Of a DNA stretch of 64,000 nt, positions 37,201 to 50,800 are shown in pieces. Source of the DNA: Cristatella mucedo (lineage: Eukaryota; Bryozoa; Phylactolaemata; Cristatellidae); contig WPIO01000011.1 in the NCBI GenBank assembly GCA_009760855.2, positions 7,775,501-7,839,500 on the forward strand, read 5' to 3'. Positions within the stretch are counted from its first letter, which is position 1. Every line of letters begins with the position of its first letter. The notes beneath the pieces were generated by a model. The model saw only the letters and a program-made list of their open reading frames with translations, was not told the DNA's origin and did not search any database. Made by a program: the position numbers and the translations under genes.

Positions 37201-40200
37201 GCCATCTCGACTTCAGAAACCAGAGAGAAGGGTTAACCTACTCAAGTGTTTAAAATGCAGTAACCAGCCCCTAGTATTAGCAAACAGTTACTGCCAACGC
37301 CCGTATCGTATTGTACAGTTGCACAAATCCAGGTCATAACATGAGGTTTATTGAGTTGAATTTAACTAGACCCTGAAGACGTCAAAGGTTACCAGTACGA
37401 GCTGCCGAGAGCTTCGCTGAGCACAAAGCTCGCCAATGCTTCCGGCTACTTGGGCTCTCCTCTGCTCGAACCTTAACTAACGAGTAGAACATGAACCTTC
37501 AGCATACCACAAATACTTCATTTGTACAGCACCCGAAGAGAACTTAATTTCTATTGAGGCGCTTCACATAGGCTGCTGGGTTTGAGCGCACGACCCTGGT
37601 CGCTAAAGGTGAGCACGTTGATCGCTCGGCCTCACCAAGGCATACAGTGCCCAAGCAACCGGCATGTGGCAAAGGGAACAGAGTGCCCACAAGAAGTGCA
37701 TAAGAAAGGGCAAAAGTCGTCTTTGCTTGTCCGTGTGTGATGTACAATTGCACAGGCGCTCAGGAATGCTGCCAGCAATGAATTCTGCAATGACCTTCCA
37801 TCACCGTACTTCAAGGCATTCAACAAGAAAGCTCTCGGCACCCTCTCTCGTCCGTTTTGAGGTGTACCAAGTGAGGCAGGCGAATACATGCATATATTCC
37901 CAATTAAGAAGCTAGCTTCTTAATTACGTAATTATAATCATTATTATTTAATTAAAATAAAATAATATAATATAATATTATATAATATAACTAATATAAT
38001 CTTTATTTAATATTATATACTTTATACTCCCAATTACAAAGCTGCGAGCGGCTTCGAGGCTCCCGGATGTGAGGCAGCTAGCTGATGAGGCAGCAGCTCA
38101 TTCCGGCTGTACATGATTCTAATTGGTCGACCAGCCCGGAGGTCACACAATGTCGAAAGCAGCACCACTTCAAGCGAGTTCCACAGCCTCGTGGCTCCCC
38201 TGTATTTGTGATGCGATTTACAGGTAAGTTTTAGGGAGCTCTACAAAGTGACTCGAAGTTTACTCAACACCGAAATATGTCCGGAATGGTGGCTGACAGC
38301 TTTCAGGCTTGTCCCTTAGGAAGTCACGGCAGCTGTGGACCTGCTGAAGCTCCAGCTGGAAAAACAGAATTTTCCAAATGCACAGGTGCCACAAACTGGC
38401 CGTGCTTGCCACCTGCACTGTTAGGCTTCCAGCTGATAATGAATTTCCAATAGAAAGCCAAACAACTAGCTTCTGGCTAGCAGCCCATCAGCAGACAGCA
38501 AACTCATCAAGGGGCCTAGCTGGAGCCTACATCAAGAGCAGGCAGGCTCGACGGCAGGTCTTCATCTAGGGGATCAGTGAGCACCTGATCACACATGTTA
38601 GCACCAGTCTTCAGTCCAATGCATGCAAGCCGTGTCTTCAGTGCAATGAACACGAAATGTGGGCGACTACTGGCAGGTCAGCAGGCCAAGATGCTCCCAC
38701 TAGTGGGTTTCTAGCAGTGACCTTCCCAGCACCACTTTAAGTGCCACTGAATGCTTGCACAGAATGACCTACGGTCAGAAGACCATGTAAGCCGAAATAA
38801 AGAGGTGAAACATTGTAGCCCAACAAGATTGGATGGTTAGGATCACTATGGTGCAGCAGAAATAGCATAAACGTCAACTAGTACTAGTCAATAATAACAA
38901 TAATAACAACAACAACAATAATAATTACAATAAGTCGTTTGTAAAGTGCCCAAACAGAAGCAATTCTCTACGCAAGTGATTTACAACTCACTGCAAGAGA
39001 AGCAATAACCAAGTGTTGATGATATTCAAAGTATCATACTAGACGAGCAGACAAACGCCCAACAGCATCATGCTTAGACAGGCGTGAAAAAGCACCGTGC
39101 TAAAGAAAACACTCAGGGCCACCGGGTAGCAGGACTTCAGGTTTAAAATCTGGAATGACTCAGGTAAAGTGCGCAAAGCACACAGAAACAAAAGAAAAGA
39201 CAACTTCCCTGGAGAGCCGGGAAGGCTAAGAGGAACAGATGCATCTTTAGCTAATACTAAATGATGTACAGTCAGTGTAGGTGGTGACAGAAGCTGGAAG
39301 CCAGTTCCGACCTTCAGTGCACATGAACCGAAGGTCCGATCGCAAAAAGATTTCCATTGAGTGCAAAGACCCACACGATGATAGGAAGACAAGGACAGGA
39401 AGACAGCAAGGAGTGATGCAGCAGCAGGCTGGAAGAACAAGGAGGTCGGACAGGATAGGCCGGTGCAAGCACGAGAAGCAGCCAAAGAGGTTTAAGTCGA
39501 TTCAAGCTTGCTAGGGAGCAAGTGAAGCTCAGGCAGAAGTAGTGCTCTGTGACAGGTATGCCGTTGACGACAGACAGACCAGACGAGCTGTTGAGTTTCA
39601 CACAAACTGAAGGCAATTAAGGGCACAGGCAGAGTCACGAATAAAGAGAATTTCAGAAATCTAGATATATTGTTCCGAACGCACGAACTAGGTTGGCTGG
39701 ACAACGGAGGCAATGTGCTCCCTCATCCAACAAAAAGTCGCTTTGGCATAGCATGCCCAGATTAAAGGTAGGCAGATGCCACTAGAGTGATGCTAGATGA
39801 AATGAACTGATATTGAGAGTGAGTTCTTCCAATTAAGTTGGTCTTACTGTCGTGAAGATGTAGGAAGTTAGTAGCCATCCAAATGTGAATGTCGTGGATG
39901 CAGGCTGAGAGGGCTTTAAGTCAGTCGCAATAGGAACGAGACTTAGAAGGGTCCCAGCACAGATAGAGCTGAGTGACAATGGCCTAAAAGCCAACTGAGT
40001 TAGAGGATGACCTCGGCCAAGGAGACGGTATAGGTACTGAAAAGTGAGCCGTGATGGCACACTAGGTAAGGCGGTTGCTTACACGACCTCGGTCCCGAGG
40101 TCGTGGGTTCGATTCCTGCGATGGGCGATCATTTATCGCCACTGCAAGCGGTGGTGAAAGCCGTAAAGGCTCTTCTGTTGCTATACAAAAAGAGGCTGTT

Positions 40201-41823
40201 TAATCAGCTAGGATTTATTTATTTATTATTTAAAAGAAGGGGCCTTATGACCGAGCCCGGAGGTAATATCCCACACGTGTGGGCTTCCCGGATGACCGAA
40301 AGCCGTTTGTATACACAGACTTGTGCAGCACACTGCTCAGCCCATAGCTGGCCATAGATGCATCTGGCAACTGAACTGCCAAATTTAGTCAGGCATACTG
40401 CCCTTACAGCCTCGCTGGGGTGCTGCCGTTGGGTTTAGATTCTAGCTGATTCGCAGAGCTTCGAAGATCATTATTTTATCATTTCGATAGGCACCGAGGT
40501 ATAAGGCATCAAAGAGTTTTTTTAAAAGTATGTACGTACCAACGTGCACATACGTATTTTGAAGAATAATTGGTTTGCTAATCCCTCATTGGCTGAGTAA
40601 GACCAGTACGATTATCAAAGCCGTTAGAAGTTTGCAGGCACTTCAGAGTGTGCTATACTCTTCGACACTAGCTATGTGCTGCCAGTTTCATGTTTACATG
40701 CTGAGGTTAACTATGAGGCCTCTGACGTTTGCCAGTGCGAGGGGCCAAGCCTTGCCCACAGCCGTGGCACTGGATTGGCATTCTGCATCTTCCAAGTACA
40801 CAGGAAATCCCAACCCTTTGAGGCCCCCTAGCTTCCTCGTGAATGAAGACTCCTGCCATCTTTAGGAATCCCAGTAATAAAAAAAAAATAACAATGGTAA
40901 TAGATTTGTACAGCACCCTCTGGGAACTTAGTCTGTGTCTGGGCACTTTATAAGCACTGTAAAAGAAGCACGACCATGCTCTTAACAGTAACATGCATAA
41001 AGTGGTTAGTGGTCACATGCAAACGTCAACACACATGCATACTACGGTAGGTGGTAAAATGCCAAGTGTCAGCACTCATAAACACACCAAGAACAAATAA
41101 AAAGGATCCAGCAAATGCTGTGAGGAACAGGTGCATTTCTAGCTTCTCTTAAAATGTTGAGTCAAGTCAGAGAAGGATGTCGTGACGTCAGTCACGAGTG
41201 AGTTCCCGTGATCGAAGGCTTTCAATGTTAAGACCGGCAACACCAACATAACGAGTTAATGACATGTACATTTCCTCAGTTCAAACTATTCCTCACTTAA
41301 GAAAGACCGGAAGCAACTGCAATAAGTTAGTTTTCTCTCCTCCTACTTGAAGGTGCCGAAGAGCAACCATCATCGTGAGCAATCGTAGATGAGTTGTCCA
41401 GTTACAAGCTACATTCAGTTACCGTGTGCTTGCCACTCATACCTACACTCTTGACATCTTACACTCAGGTACGACCTATGCCAGCTAAGCACTGCGCCAG
41501 TGATACCCAAGCAGGCCAAGCTCCAAACGGATATGGTGGCAAATTGTGTCGCATGCTGATGATATATCTAGGACAGCTAGCACAGAGGCCCTAACCTGAT
41601 GGGCATTGCTCACCAGGTCATCAATACAAAGCTGAAGTATGGCAGTTTCTGAGGAACGGTTAACTCTACACCCCAATTACAACTTTACCTGACGAACTGA
41701 TGTGCCGAGAGCTGGTTTGGCCCAGCGATCAAGGTCTGGCCGAGGTCGTGGGCTCGAGCCCTGTGACATATGTGAGGCATCGGAATAGAGATTAAGTTCT
41801 CTCAGGGCGTTATACAAATGAAT

Positions 41824-41854
<31 letters not shown>

Positions 41855-44800
41855 TTATGTAGTTGCTGGGCCCCCACTCGATCGAGTGACTTGGATACCA
41901 ATGTCAGAAGGTATACAAAAGCGCTATATAAAACTCTCCTGCGCAACGCCCACATAGTCTTAGTCGCTTTGCAGAGTTACAGACGGAGATACATTACATT
42001 AGAAGAATATTTATGGCTCACTGGGTAAGGCAGTTGATTTCACGACCACGGCCTCGAGGTAGTGGGTTCGAATCATGTGGTGGGCAATCCTTCATCGCCA
42101 CTGCAAGCGGTAGTGATAGCCGTAAAAGCTCTTCTGTCGCTATACAAAAAAGAGGCTGTTAAATCAGCTAGTATTTATTTATTTACTATGATCGAGTGGC
42201 TACGTAGGTCGACCGGCTTGGCGCTGTGGAAACATATGAGCAATGTGCAAAATGCATACCCTCTCTCACTCAGCTGACACCTGATCGAAGAGCCAGGCCA
42301 AGGAGCACTGTACAAAAATAAATAAATAAACGAGGATAGCACACGTTTAGCATGAGCTGCACTTACACAAAGTCTCTGTCCATGCCATGAGCACCATTAG
42401 GAATTGCTTTGAACTCCATGCCCGGGTGGCGCAAGTAGTCGGGCTTACACCACTCCAGTGTGTTGCCTGCAAATACAAGAATATAATAATACATTTAATA
42501 TAACGCCCTCAGAGAACTCAATCTATTTCTAGGCACATGCTGACTACCTTTTCAGTTAGAGGTCCTGGGTGGGAAGCTGACCCGGGGGTCGGCTGATCTG
42601 GGGGAGGGGGCACCGAACAGTATACCCATATAGCCTTTCCCTGAGAAAGGGGTGCTACAGGGCTAATGTACAAGCATATAATAGAAAACAACAAGCCGTT
42701 CGTTTGTATGCAAATGACGCATGATGTTTACACAATGTCTACATAGATGCTTGTCGGACAGCACCTTAAACAGAGAACTTAAATAATAACGATAATAGTA
42801 ATAATAATACATTTGATATAGTGCCCTCAGAGAACTCAATCTCTTTCTAGGCACTTTACATTTGCTGACTTCACAGGATGCCACCGGAAATGGCTGCCAC
42901 TTGTTTCGAGAGTCTACAGAAGAGTCGGCCGAGCTGCAAACCAAGGTATGCAGCTCCGGCAAGTCTCTGGGCGATAGTGGGAGCACTTGTTTCCCCCAAC
43001 TATGCCCCCTTTTCTTTAGAAAGGATTAAAGAGGCTTGTCGGGCTGACTGCCATTAGTGCACAGCAACAGGGTCTGTTTTCACATGGGGCTACCAGGTTT
43101 TTTATGGCAGATTGAAGAGGCCCAAGCAGGTGTGATGTTTTCAAGGTTCCTAGAGGGGACTAGCTAGTGTTTTTGACGACAGGGCTAAAGAGGCCTGCTG
43201 GGCAGTACTCGGCTCCGGAGTCAATCTCCCAGAGGGGGCACTTGGCTTGTAGCTGTAGTGTGGGGTGGGAGCGGAGAAAGCACTCAGCAATCGATCTGCT
43301 TCAGGGCCAGAGCTAACAAGGGCATATCGAGGGCAGAAGGCTGCCTGCAGAAAGGGTGTCTCAGGCATTCACATTTCTGGAACTGACCCAATCTCGAAAG
43401 CCTCGTTGGTGCAGTGTCATACAAATAAGTGCCTGGGATGTCAGATGCTACTGTAAGCACACCTGGTCCATTGTCAGGATGACTCCGACGACCTCTACAT
43501 ATAGGGGGAATCTGCTGCTACAACCAACTTCACCTTAGAATGATGGGTTGATCGTGGTGCTGTGCATGCTGCACGACTATTGGAGTCTTGACAGGGGCCT
43601 GTATGTCTGTGGCTTGGCTGTTATTGGAGCCGTCTGCTTGCTCGCGTGCATGCACACATGTAGCATTCACGCAGCCAACTGCAGCACATACATAGCTATG
43701 GCGCATCATTCAGCTCCAGATTAGTGCTAGCACCTTGCCAATCTGGGCGCAGGCCTGGGTTTGCAGTTGCAACAATACGTATATGGATGTGCCACTGATT
43801 GCATTAAGTAATGGCTATGTGAGTCCACTGGCAAAATGGTCTAACTTCGGTTCGAATCGTCCGACAACGACTCTGCACTGCCTGTAACGACGCCATTGAA
43901 AAAATCCTGGCTACTACTTTTACTACAGTGCCTGAACACACTGTTTGCATACCACTAAAGGGAGAAGTACACAATACGGCACAAAAAACTCACATCCTGC
44001 GGGCGCTTCGCTTGAAACCTCTGGATACTCTCCCTGCCTACAATCTCAAAGTCAATATAATGCCACGAGATGGCACAATAGGTGCCGCAAGCCAGCAATG
44101 TCACTGGCGACAGGTAATTGGCAAGAAAATCGTCCCTTACTCATCCTGGGCGATTTTAACATTCATTTCGACGACTTAATTGATGCCCTAAGTACCCAAT
44201 TTCGTGTACTGATGAATTTCCTAACGTGGCTCATGTGCATGATCCGACTCACAACAAAAGTCACACTTCATCAAATATTCTCTCACGAATGAACTCTATC
44301 GTCTCCTATCAGTACCAAATTCTGCATATCTGACCACGTTCCTAGACTGTGGAACTCGCTTCCACAATTCTTACGCAACGACAACTACTCTCCTACTGCC
44401 GACTATGGCTCATCCTCTTCAGCGGTCCTGAGCTGCTACTTCCATGCTACTCACTACCTCAAGTGTTCTCCTGACTCTGCTATGCTTCCCACTTTCTCTT
44501 TGTTGCGTGAGACGAAGTCTGTTGGCTACTGAATGCGTACCGAAAGCCGCTTAGGCTCTGAGTGCGCTATACAAAACTCTCCTACGTAACACCCACATGG
44601 TCTCTATAACTTTGTGGAGTTACAGACGGAGATACATTACATTACACGTGCAATCTCCACCAGTCTGCAGCTTGTATCTTTCTCTGTATAAAAAAATAAT
44701 CTGTGAATCGTCAAACCTTAAGACTCTTGACATTGATTCTGCCCTTGCGAAAATATCTTCCTCCACACTGCTGCTTAATCCTCCTTCCGCCCTGTTCATA

Positions 44801-47800
44801 CTAGTGTAGTCTTACAACAGGATACTAGCTGACGATGTTGACGAGTTTTTGCCTCTGGCTAAGCACACTGTGCCCCATCGCACAGACGGCCCATTGTTTA
44901 CTCCAGACATTAAACTAGCCAGGTCTACTAAGTGAAAGCTTAAGAAAGCATACAAAAGATCAGGACAGACTGCCCAACGACTGGCATATGATGGCTACTG
45001 TATATCATACCAATCTATCCAAGCAAAGGCCGAATCTAGCTACTATGTCAAAGATGTTGAATCACAGATGCACAATCCAAAGATGCATATATCTACCATC
45101 GATCATCTTAACAGCTCCAAGGTTAGCACATTACCTAGCCATCCGTGCGTTGGTCTAGCTGATCGTTTCTCTAGCTTCTTTGTCAGCAAGACAAAAAGCA
45201 TCCACGATCAGAACGTCCATCCCAATGGGAACAGCATCTCCCTTGATTCCTTTCACCACCTCAACGTCCACACGCAAGCCTGCCACTAAAGACCTCATGT
45301 CGAAGTTCATCTCACAGTCTAAGAAGACTACTAGCCCTCTATACGCCGTACACACCGTTCTCCTTATGAGATGCTTTGATTTGCTGCTGTCATGCACAAT
45401 TAACATAATAAATATGTCTGTAGCCTCGGGTCTTGTCCCTGAGCCACATAAAAAAGGCTGCTGTTAGGCCGCTCAGTAAGAAGGCAACACTAGACCAGTA
45501 GGACTTGAGCAACCTTCGCCTAATCTTCCCATCGCCACTCTTAAATAAGACTACTAACTTACGTACAAACGAGTACTGTGGGAAACCATTTAAAATCATA
45601 TGTTGGAACTTCAAACCTAGCAAGATCCAGGAAGTTTGAGAGCTAATCTCTCCATAGACTCAGCATTCATTCAGGTGAATAACATTTTCCAGAATCCACA
45701 CTTGGGTAAAGGATCTATAATTTGTCTCGATCTTTTGGCAGCGTTTGATACAATTGATCCCCAAGACCTTCTCGAGCACCTCTCATCTCGCCTGAGCATC
45801 ACTGGCATGCTGCAATGCAATGGTTCAGGTCCTAGCTCAGTGGGAGACTACAGAACATCCATATCATCGTGCAACAATTATCAGGGGAGAGCCGCTGAAG
45901 TACGGGCACCCCAGGGCTCTATGCTAAATCGGTTCTTTTCACAATTTCTACTTTGCTCCTGCTGCTACAATCACTAGCACAATCTCGGCTTTCATTTCTA
46001 TGCCTACGACACATAGCTGTACCGATGCTTTGATCCCTCACAGCCATCCAGCACATCACATTGCCTCAACTCCCTAGCTGCATGCACTGCTCCATTCGCA
46101 CTTAAATGGCAGGAAAATGTCCCCAATTTACTAACAATAAAGCAAACTACTTATGGGCATTTCTTGGAAATTAGAAAACTTATCCTCTAAAATGGGCTCT
46201 ACCAGTCCCTGCAGCATCGGAACGAAATCTGAGTATGTCCTGTTTTAAAATGACCTTTCATTAGAAAACCACATCCGCAGTCATGTCTGTCTACTTTCAG
46301 CTAGATTACATTCCAAAACTTCGAGTTTCCTTGGACAGTGAAACTACATCCAAGTTGGCCCATGCATTCGTGACATTCCATATCGACTTCTGTGAGTCTC
46401 AGCTTTCAGGTCTTCTGGCCTGTGCAATAAGGCGCTTACAGCTGGTACAAAACTCTTCCGCCAGGCTTGTTGATCATGATCTTGGCAGTTACCACACCAT
46501 AACACTTCTTGCCTACATGCACTGGCTCCCAATCAAGCAGCCGATCGACTTAAGGTTTTTTCACTCACTTTTAGTTTTTTTATTCTTTTGCTCCAGTCTA
46601 CATATCTAAACAGCTCCCCCAATCAGGCTAAGCACCGCACCACCTGTTGTTCTGACCCAAGTCGTTAAGCAACTGCCTACATTTTGGAAGTTTCATTGGG
46701 AAGACTGCCTCCACAGCTAGCCATCACGTCTGATCCACATCTAAAATTAAGGACTGTCTATCAAGATGGCTTGCAAAAAAATTGAACTAGCTCTACGGTT
46801 CTGTCTAGGCTGGTTATTGCAATTCCATTTTGTCTGGGTTGCCGAAAAAAGCCATTAAGCGATTAGAGCTGGCAATGAATACTTCACCAACGCTAATTAA
46901 AAATTATCAAGGTGCGGCCACAAAATAACCCCAAACCCTTTGGAGATCGTGCGTTTAGTTCCTATGACCCCAAAGCACAGAACTTACTCCCGACCAACGT
47001 CGCGACATGCGCTGACTTGGCGACATTTAAAAATAAGCTAAAACGCACTAGTTCCTCACAGCACTTGATGGGTCCATGTGAATTGCCCTTTGTCAGCTTA
47101 TGCATGCTGACAATGTTAATACTATCATTAACCATATTGACACGCTTTCTTTACAGCATATGTAAAGTGCTACCTAAGACAGAGATTTAGCTCACTGCAG
47201 CGCTATACAAATATTTTATTTTCATTATGCCACCACTTTCAGCTTTGCACTGGCAACTGCCACGGCGAGAAGGCCTGAATCCGAACAGCTGCCGTTACCG
47301 GCTCTTCTCATAGTAGCGAGGAATTCTCGACGACACTACCCCTAGCATTGCCAAACCAGTGCGCAGTATCCTGCGGCCCCGTCATTGTGGCCGTCATTGC
47401 ACTGACGCGCGGCAACGTCCCGAAAGCAGCACCCGTCCAGTGAGAACCCCCTACCCCATGTGAACCAGTCTTGTTCTGGCCTTAAGGCTAACTGTGCTTG
47501 AACAGAACTAGCTGGGCTACCCACTGCTGCTTGCAACGTTACGCAGCCAGCCACCAGGCTGGCAGCGCAGCGCATGCAGCTGATGTTGCAGCTGCTGCAA
47601 AAGCACTCCCCGGACTCAGCACTGGGCTAGCTGGCTGAGCACCACTCAGCCAGCCTGCTGGTCGCAGCCGTCAGGGGGACACTTGAATAATTCAAGAAGT
47701 CTTCAGGCAAGCTGCTGCTGCTGCTGCTCGGAGTCTGCTCGGCCTAGATTATCCCAGGCAACCAAGAACTTCTGGCAGCATGCAACTTGTTCAAGACACA

Positions 47801-50800
47801 CGGGGCCAGTGAGTGCCACAGCTCAGGCAACCACGATAGCTCACGAGACTGGGCCAGGTTAGAATTGGGAGCACAGAATGCAATGCATTTGCCAGGCCGC
47901 GTTTCATTTGCCAGGAGGCCGTGTTTCACCACCCAAGACCAACGATGCATATCCGGCCCTTTTTGAAGATGGAGGTGAAAGCATGGCAGGTCAACGCTTT
48001 GGTACAAGGACGTGGAAGTTGATCCATCCTAGTCTACTAGAAATTGGCCTCTTGCCGTCAGAAATGACTGGTCCAAGTTTGGTGTCGTTCTCAAATTTCC
48101 TTTGGGGGAGGGAGGGCAGGAGAAGAAAAAGCATGTCGAAAGCATGCCAGCACAGATTAAAATTGGAGTACAAAATCGCATGCAAACGCACGATACTGAT
48201 GAATCGGTGACAGGCGGTCGTCTGATGCCTTCGTCCGACTTACTAATAGTTATGGGCAAGCCTTGTGTTCCCGGGAAAGTGGAAAGCCTAATGTTAGAAT
48301 TGGGCTAAGCAGGCCTAATCAGGCTTAGCAGCCTACCACAGTCCTTCTGACTCAAGTCGCTTAGCTGTGTCGAGAACCAACATCGAGTCCTTTGCCAATG
48401 GTACATTCACTTTGTATGCTCCTAAAGCTCGGAAACCCATTCTGTGACGTCAGTCGCAGAATCCCTAACTTGACATTTACAAGAAGCTGTAAATGCAATT
48501 GTTCGCCATAGCTTTTGCTCAATCGGCGTGAGCTGTCCTTTGTGCACTTATGAGCGCTGGCATTATGGTTGTGCGCATGTTATCACTAAGCAATTGACAT
48601 ACTTTCTCTGCAGCCTACGTGAAGTGCCCAGAAAGCGAGTTCGTTCTCTTAGGTCAATAAATAAACGTCGTATTATTACTAGTAATACCTCAGTGTGCAA
48701 AGTTATCGAATGGTAATGTCCTTTCGTCTGAGATGGTATATATATCCAAGAGAACTAGTTAAGGTAACTTCCACTTGCCAACGTATTTAAGGGTGCTCGA
48801 GTAGCTAACAAGGACAGAGAGATAGGGAAAGGAAGTCTTCTGCCTATATGAAAAAAATGTGGATATCACATTTGGCAGGCTACTAGATAAGCTTTGATAG
48901 AGTGCTTATCATCTCGAAGCAGTGTAGGTGTTTTAATATTAAGGGCAAGTGTGGAAAGAATACTAAGAAAATAGTTCCAATATAAAAATTCCCTATCTAT
49001 GCATTATATGAGCTAGTGTCCCAACTTGTTGTGCCTTGATACATGGAGGTACATGATGGCAGCTTGCTGAGGTAGTCTGGTGAATTTTAAACAACTTCAC
49101 TTACAACAGTGTAGCTTTGTGCCTTATAAATTCCATAACTTCTATAAATTCCATAACTCTACCAATAATACATGGATCGACGTGAAATCTCAAAAGTGAG
49201 TTCAGCTCTGCTTGTACACCATTGCAGCAGCTCATTTATGATTTTAGTTTGATGTGTTTGGCTAAATGTCATCAAATGTCCTTGACCTTTTTATTCTGCA
49301 ATCATGGACATGCACTTTGTAATTTTTACCCCTTAATCGAACTTATGATGGCATCTGCACATAGTGGCTGGCAGCCTTAGCAAATATCCACCTGCTTAGA
49401 ATGGGCAATATGGCAGTACTGGCAGCAGGACTCGAACCAACGAGGTATAACGTCGTGAGGTGTAAGAAGCCTGTACCCAAGCGCTAATGGCTCATGCAGT
49501 TGACTGGCTAGTCGTTAGCAGGTCAAGATTGATTTACTGCTACTCTGAGCTCTTGTGCAGCCCTGCCAAAATCTCTCAGGGCAGTCCTACATTTTTGCCC
49601 ATGCTTCCCCAACCTTGACCATATGCTCCGGCTGCAGGCGGAGCAGGGCATCAATTTCAAATTTCCTTGCCTCTAATTCAGATTGCGATTTTCACTTGAC
49701 TTGACTTTAATACGATTAAGCTCCAAATGCACGACGCATTTTGCTGGTGATCTTGGATGCGCCAATGTGAGCGATCTGGCGGTACCACACAAGCAGGCAA
49801 CGAGTCCTTTAAGTTTAAAGCTGTCCATCGACAGCATTCCTTACCGACTAGTTAAGAAGAACTGCTCGTAAATCTACATTACTGGCGTAACACAGCTTCC
49901 TATTCTTCACATTCATGCTTGATGGATTGCAAATTGCCTCACAAGAGGCTCTCTACCGCTCTCACTCCTCCGAATCTTTGATTCTTCTACCTCAGTCACA
50001 TCATCTCTAACCAGCATATCAACTACATCTGCTTCTAAAAAAAGCCATAGCAGATGGAATGTGACAGCGACTCCAGTCACACTGACCACAGAGTCCATTG
50101 GCAGAATGTGGGTGCCAACTCACGCCTGGTCCACTGGACTTCGTGTTTACCAATCGGAGCAAACGCTCAGACTAGTGTCAGCTACTGGCGGCTCGAACCT
50201 TGCAGCCAGCGAGTGAAGCCTCGTGACCTACAGCTGTGCACTCCACCAGTCGATATTGGCTCCGTTGCAGTTGCTTGCCACCTAGGCGAATTGCAGCATA
50301 GAGCTGCCTCTCTAGACTAGCACCGGGCGGCGAACGACTGCTACACCGACGCAGCGATTTCAGCAATTCAGCGATTTCAGCAGATTGCTCTCGGCGTAGA
50401 CCACGAGCGAGAGGTCTATGCCGAGAGCGATGGACGAAGTGCAGAGGCTGTGTGCTGCTCATGGCAAAGCTCTCAGCGCAGCTCCGTTTCGAGGTTTCGA
50501 AGCTTGGCTGACGAATGCAAATATTGCATAGCCGACGTTTCAATGTGGCTGCCAAGTTACTGGCAAAAGGATAGACAACCAGCGCGATATAATCATCAAG
50601 CTGTCATCGTAAGCACCCGATAGAATGGGTGCCTAACAGCAGGGGAGAGTCGCAGTAATGACCAGAGTTAAAGCCTCGGCAATTTGTGGCTCGTGTGCAA
50701 AAAGTATATTAGCTGATGTAACATTTTACATTGAGGTAGAAGAGCCTACACGGTTATCACCACAGCTTGCAGCTGGCAATAAAGGATCGCTCACTGCAGG

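Larger units (their letters stand above)
43925..47215 (+). pseudogene. LINE-A near-full-length ORF2 copy, disrupted
   Basis: Autonomous-type non-LTR retrotransposon (APE-like endonuclease plus reverse transcriptase), now dead. In order: endonuclease with LLILGDFNIHFDD (44138-44175), linker KIICESSNLKTLDID (44690-44735), AYKRSGQTAQRLAYDGY, and SSFFVSKTKSIHDQN. The RT then reads INIINMSVASGLVPEPHKKG (45400-45462), ICLDLLAAFDTIDPQDLLEH (45720-45780) and an A-PQGSM box. The C-terminal third starts at VYFQLDYIPKLRVSLD, and the tail (47160-47215) is decayed. There are many stops and frameshifts, and two LINE-B pieces interrupt it. It lies in DENND11 intron 1, antisense to the gene. Confidence 0.85.

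Noticed and set aside
47705-47730. CTG repeat expansion
   Set aside because: Only about five units; within normal background.
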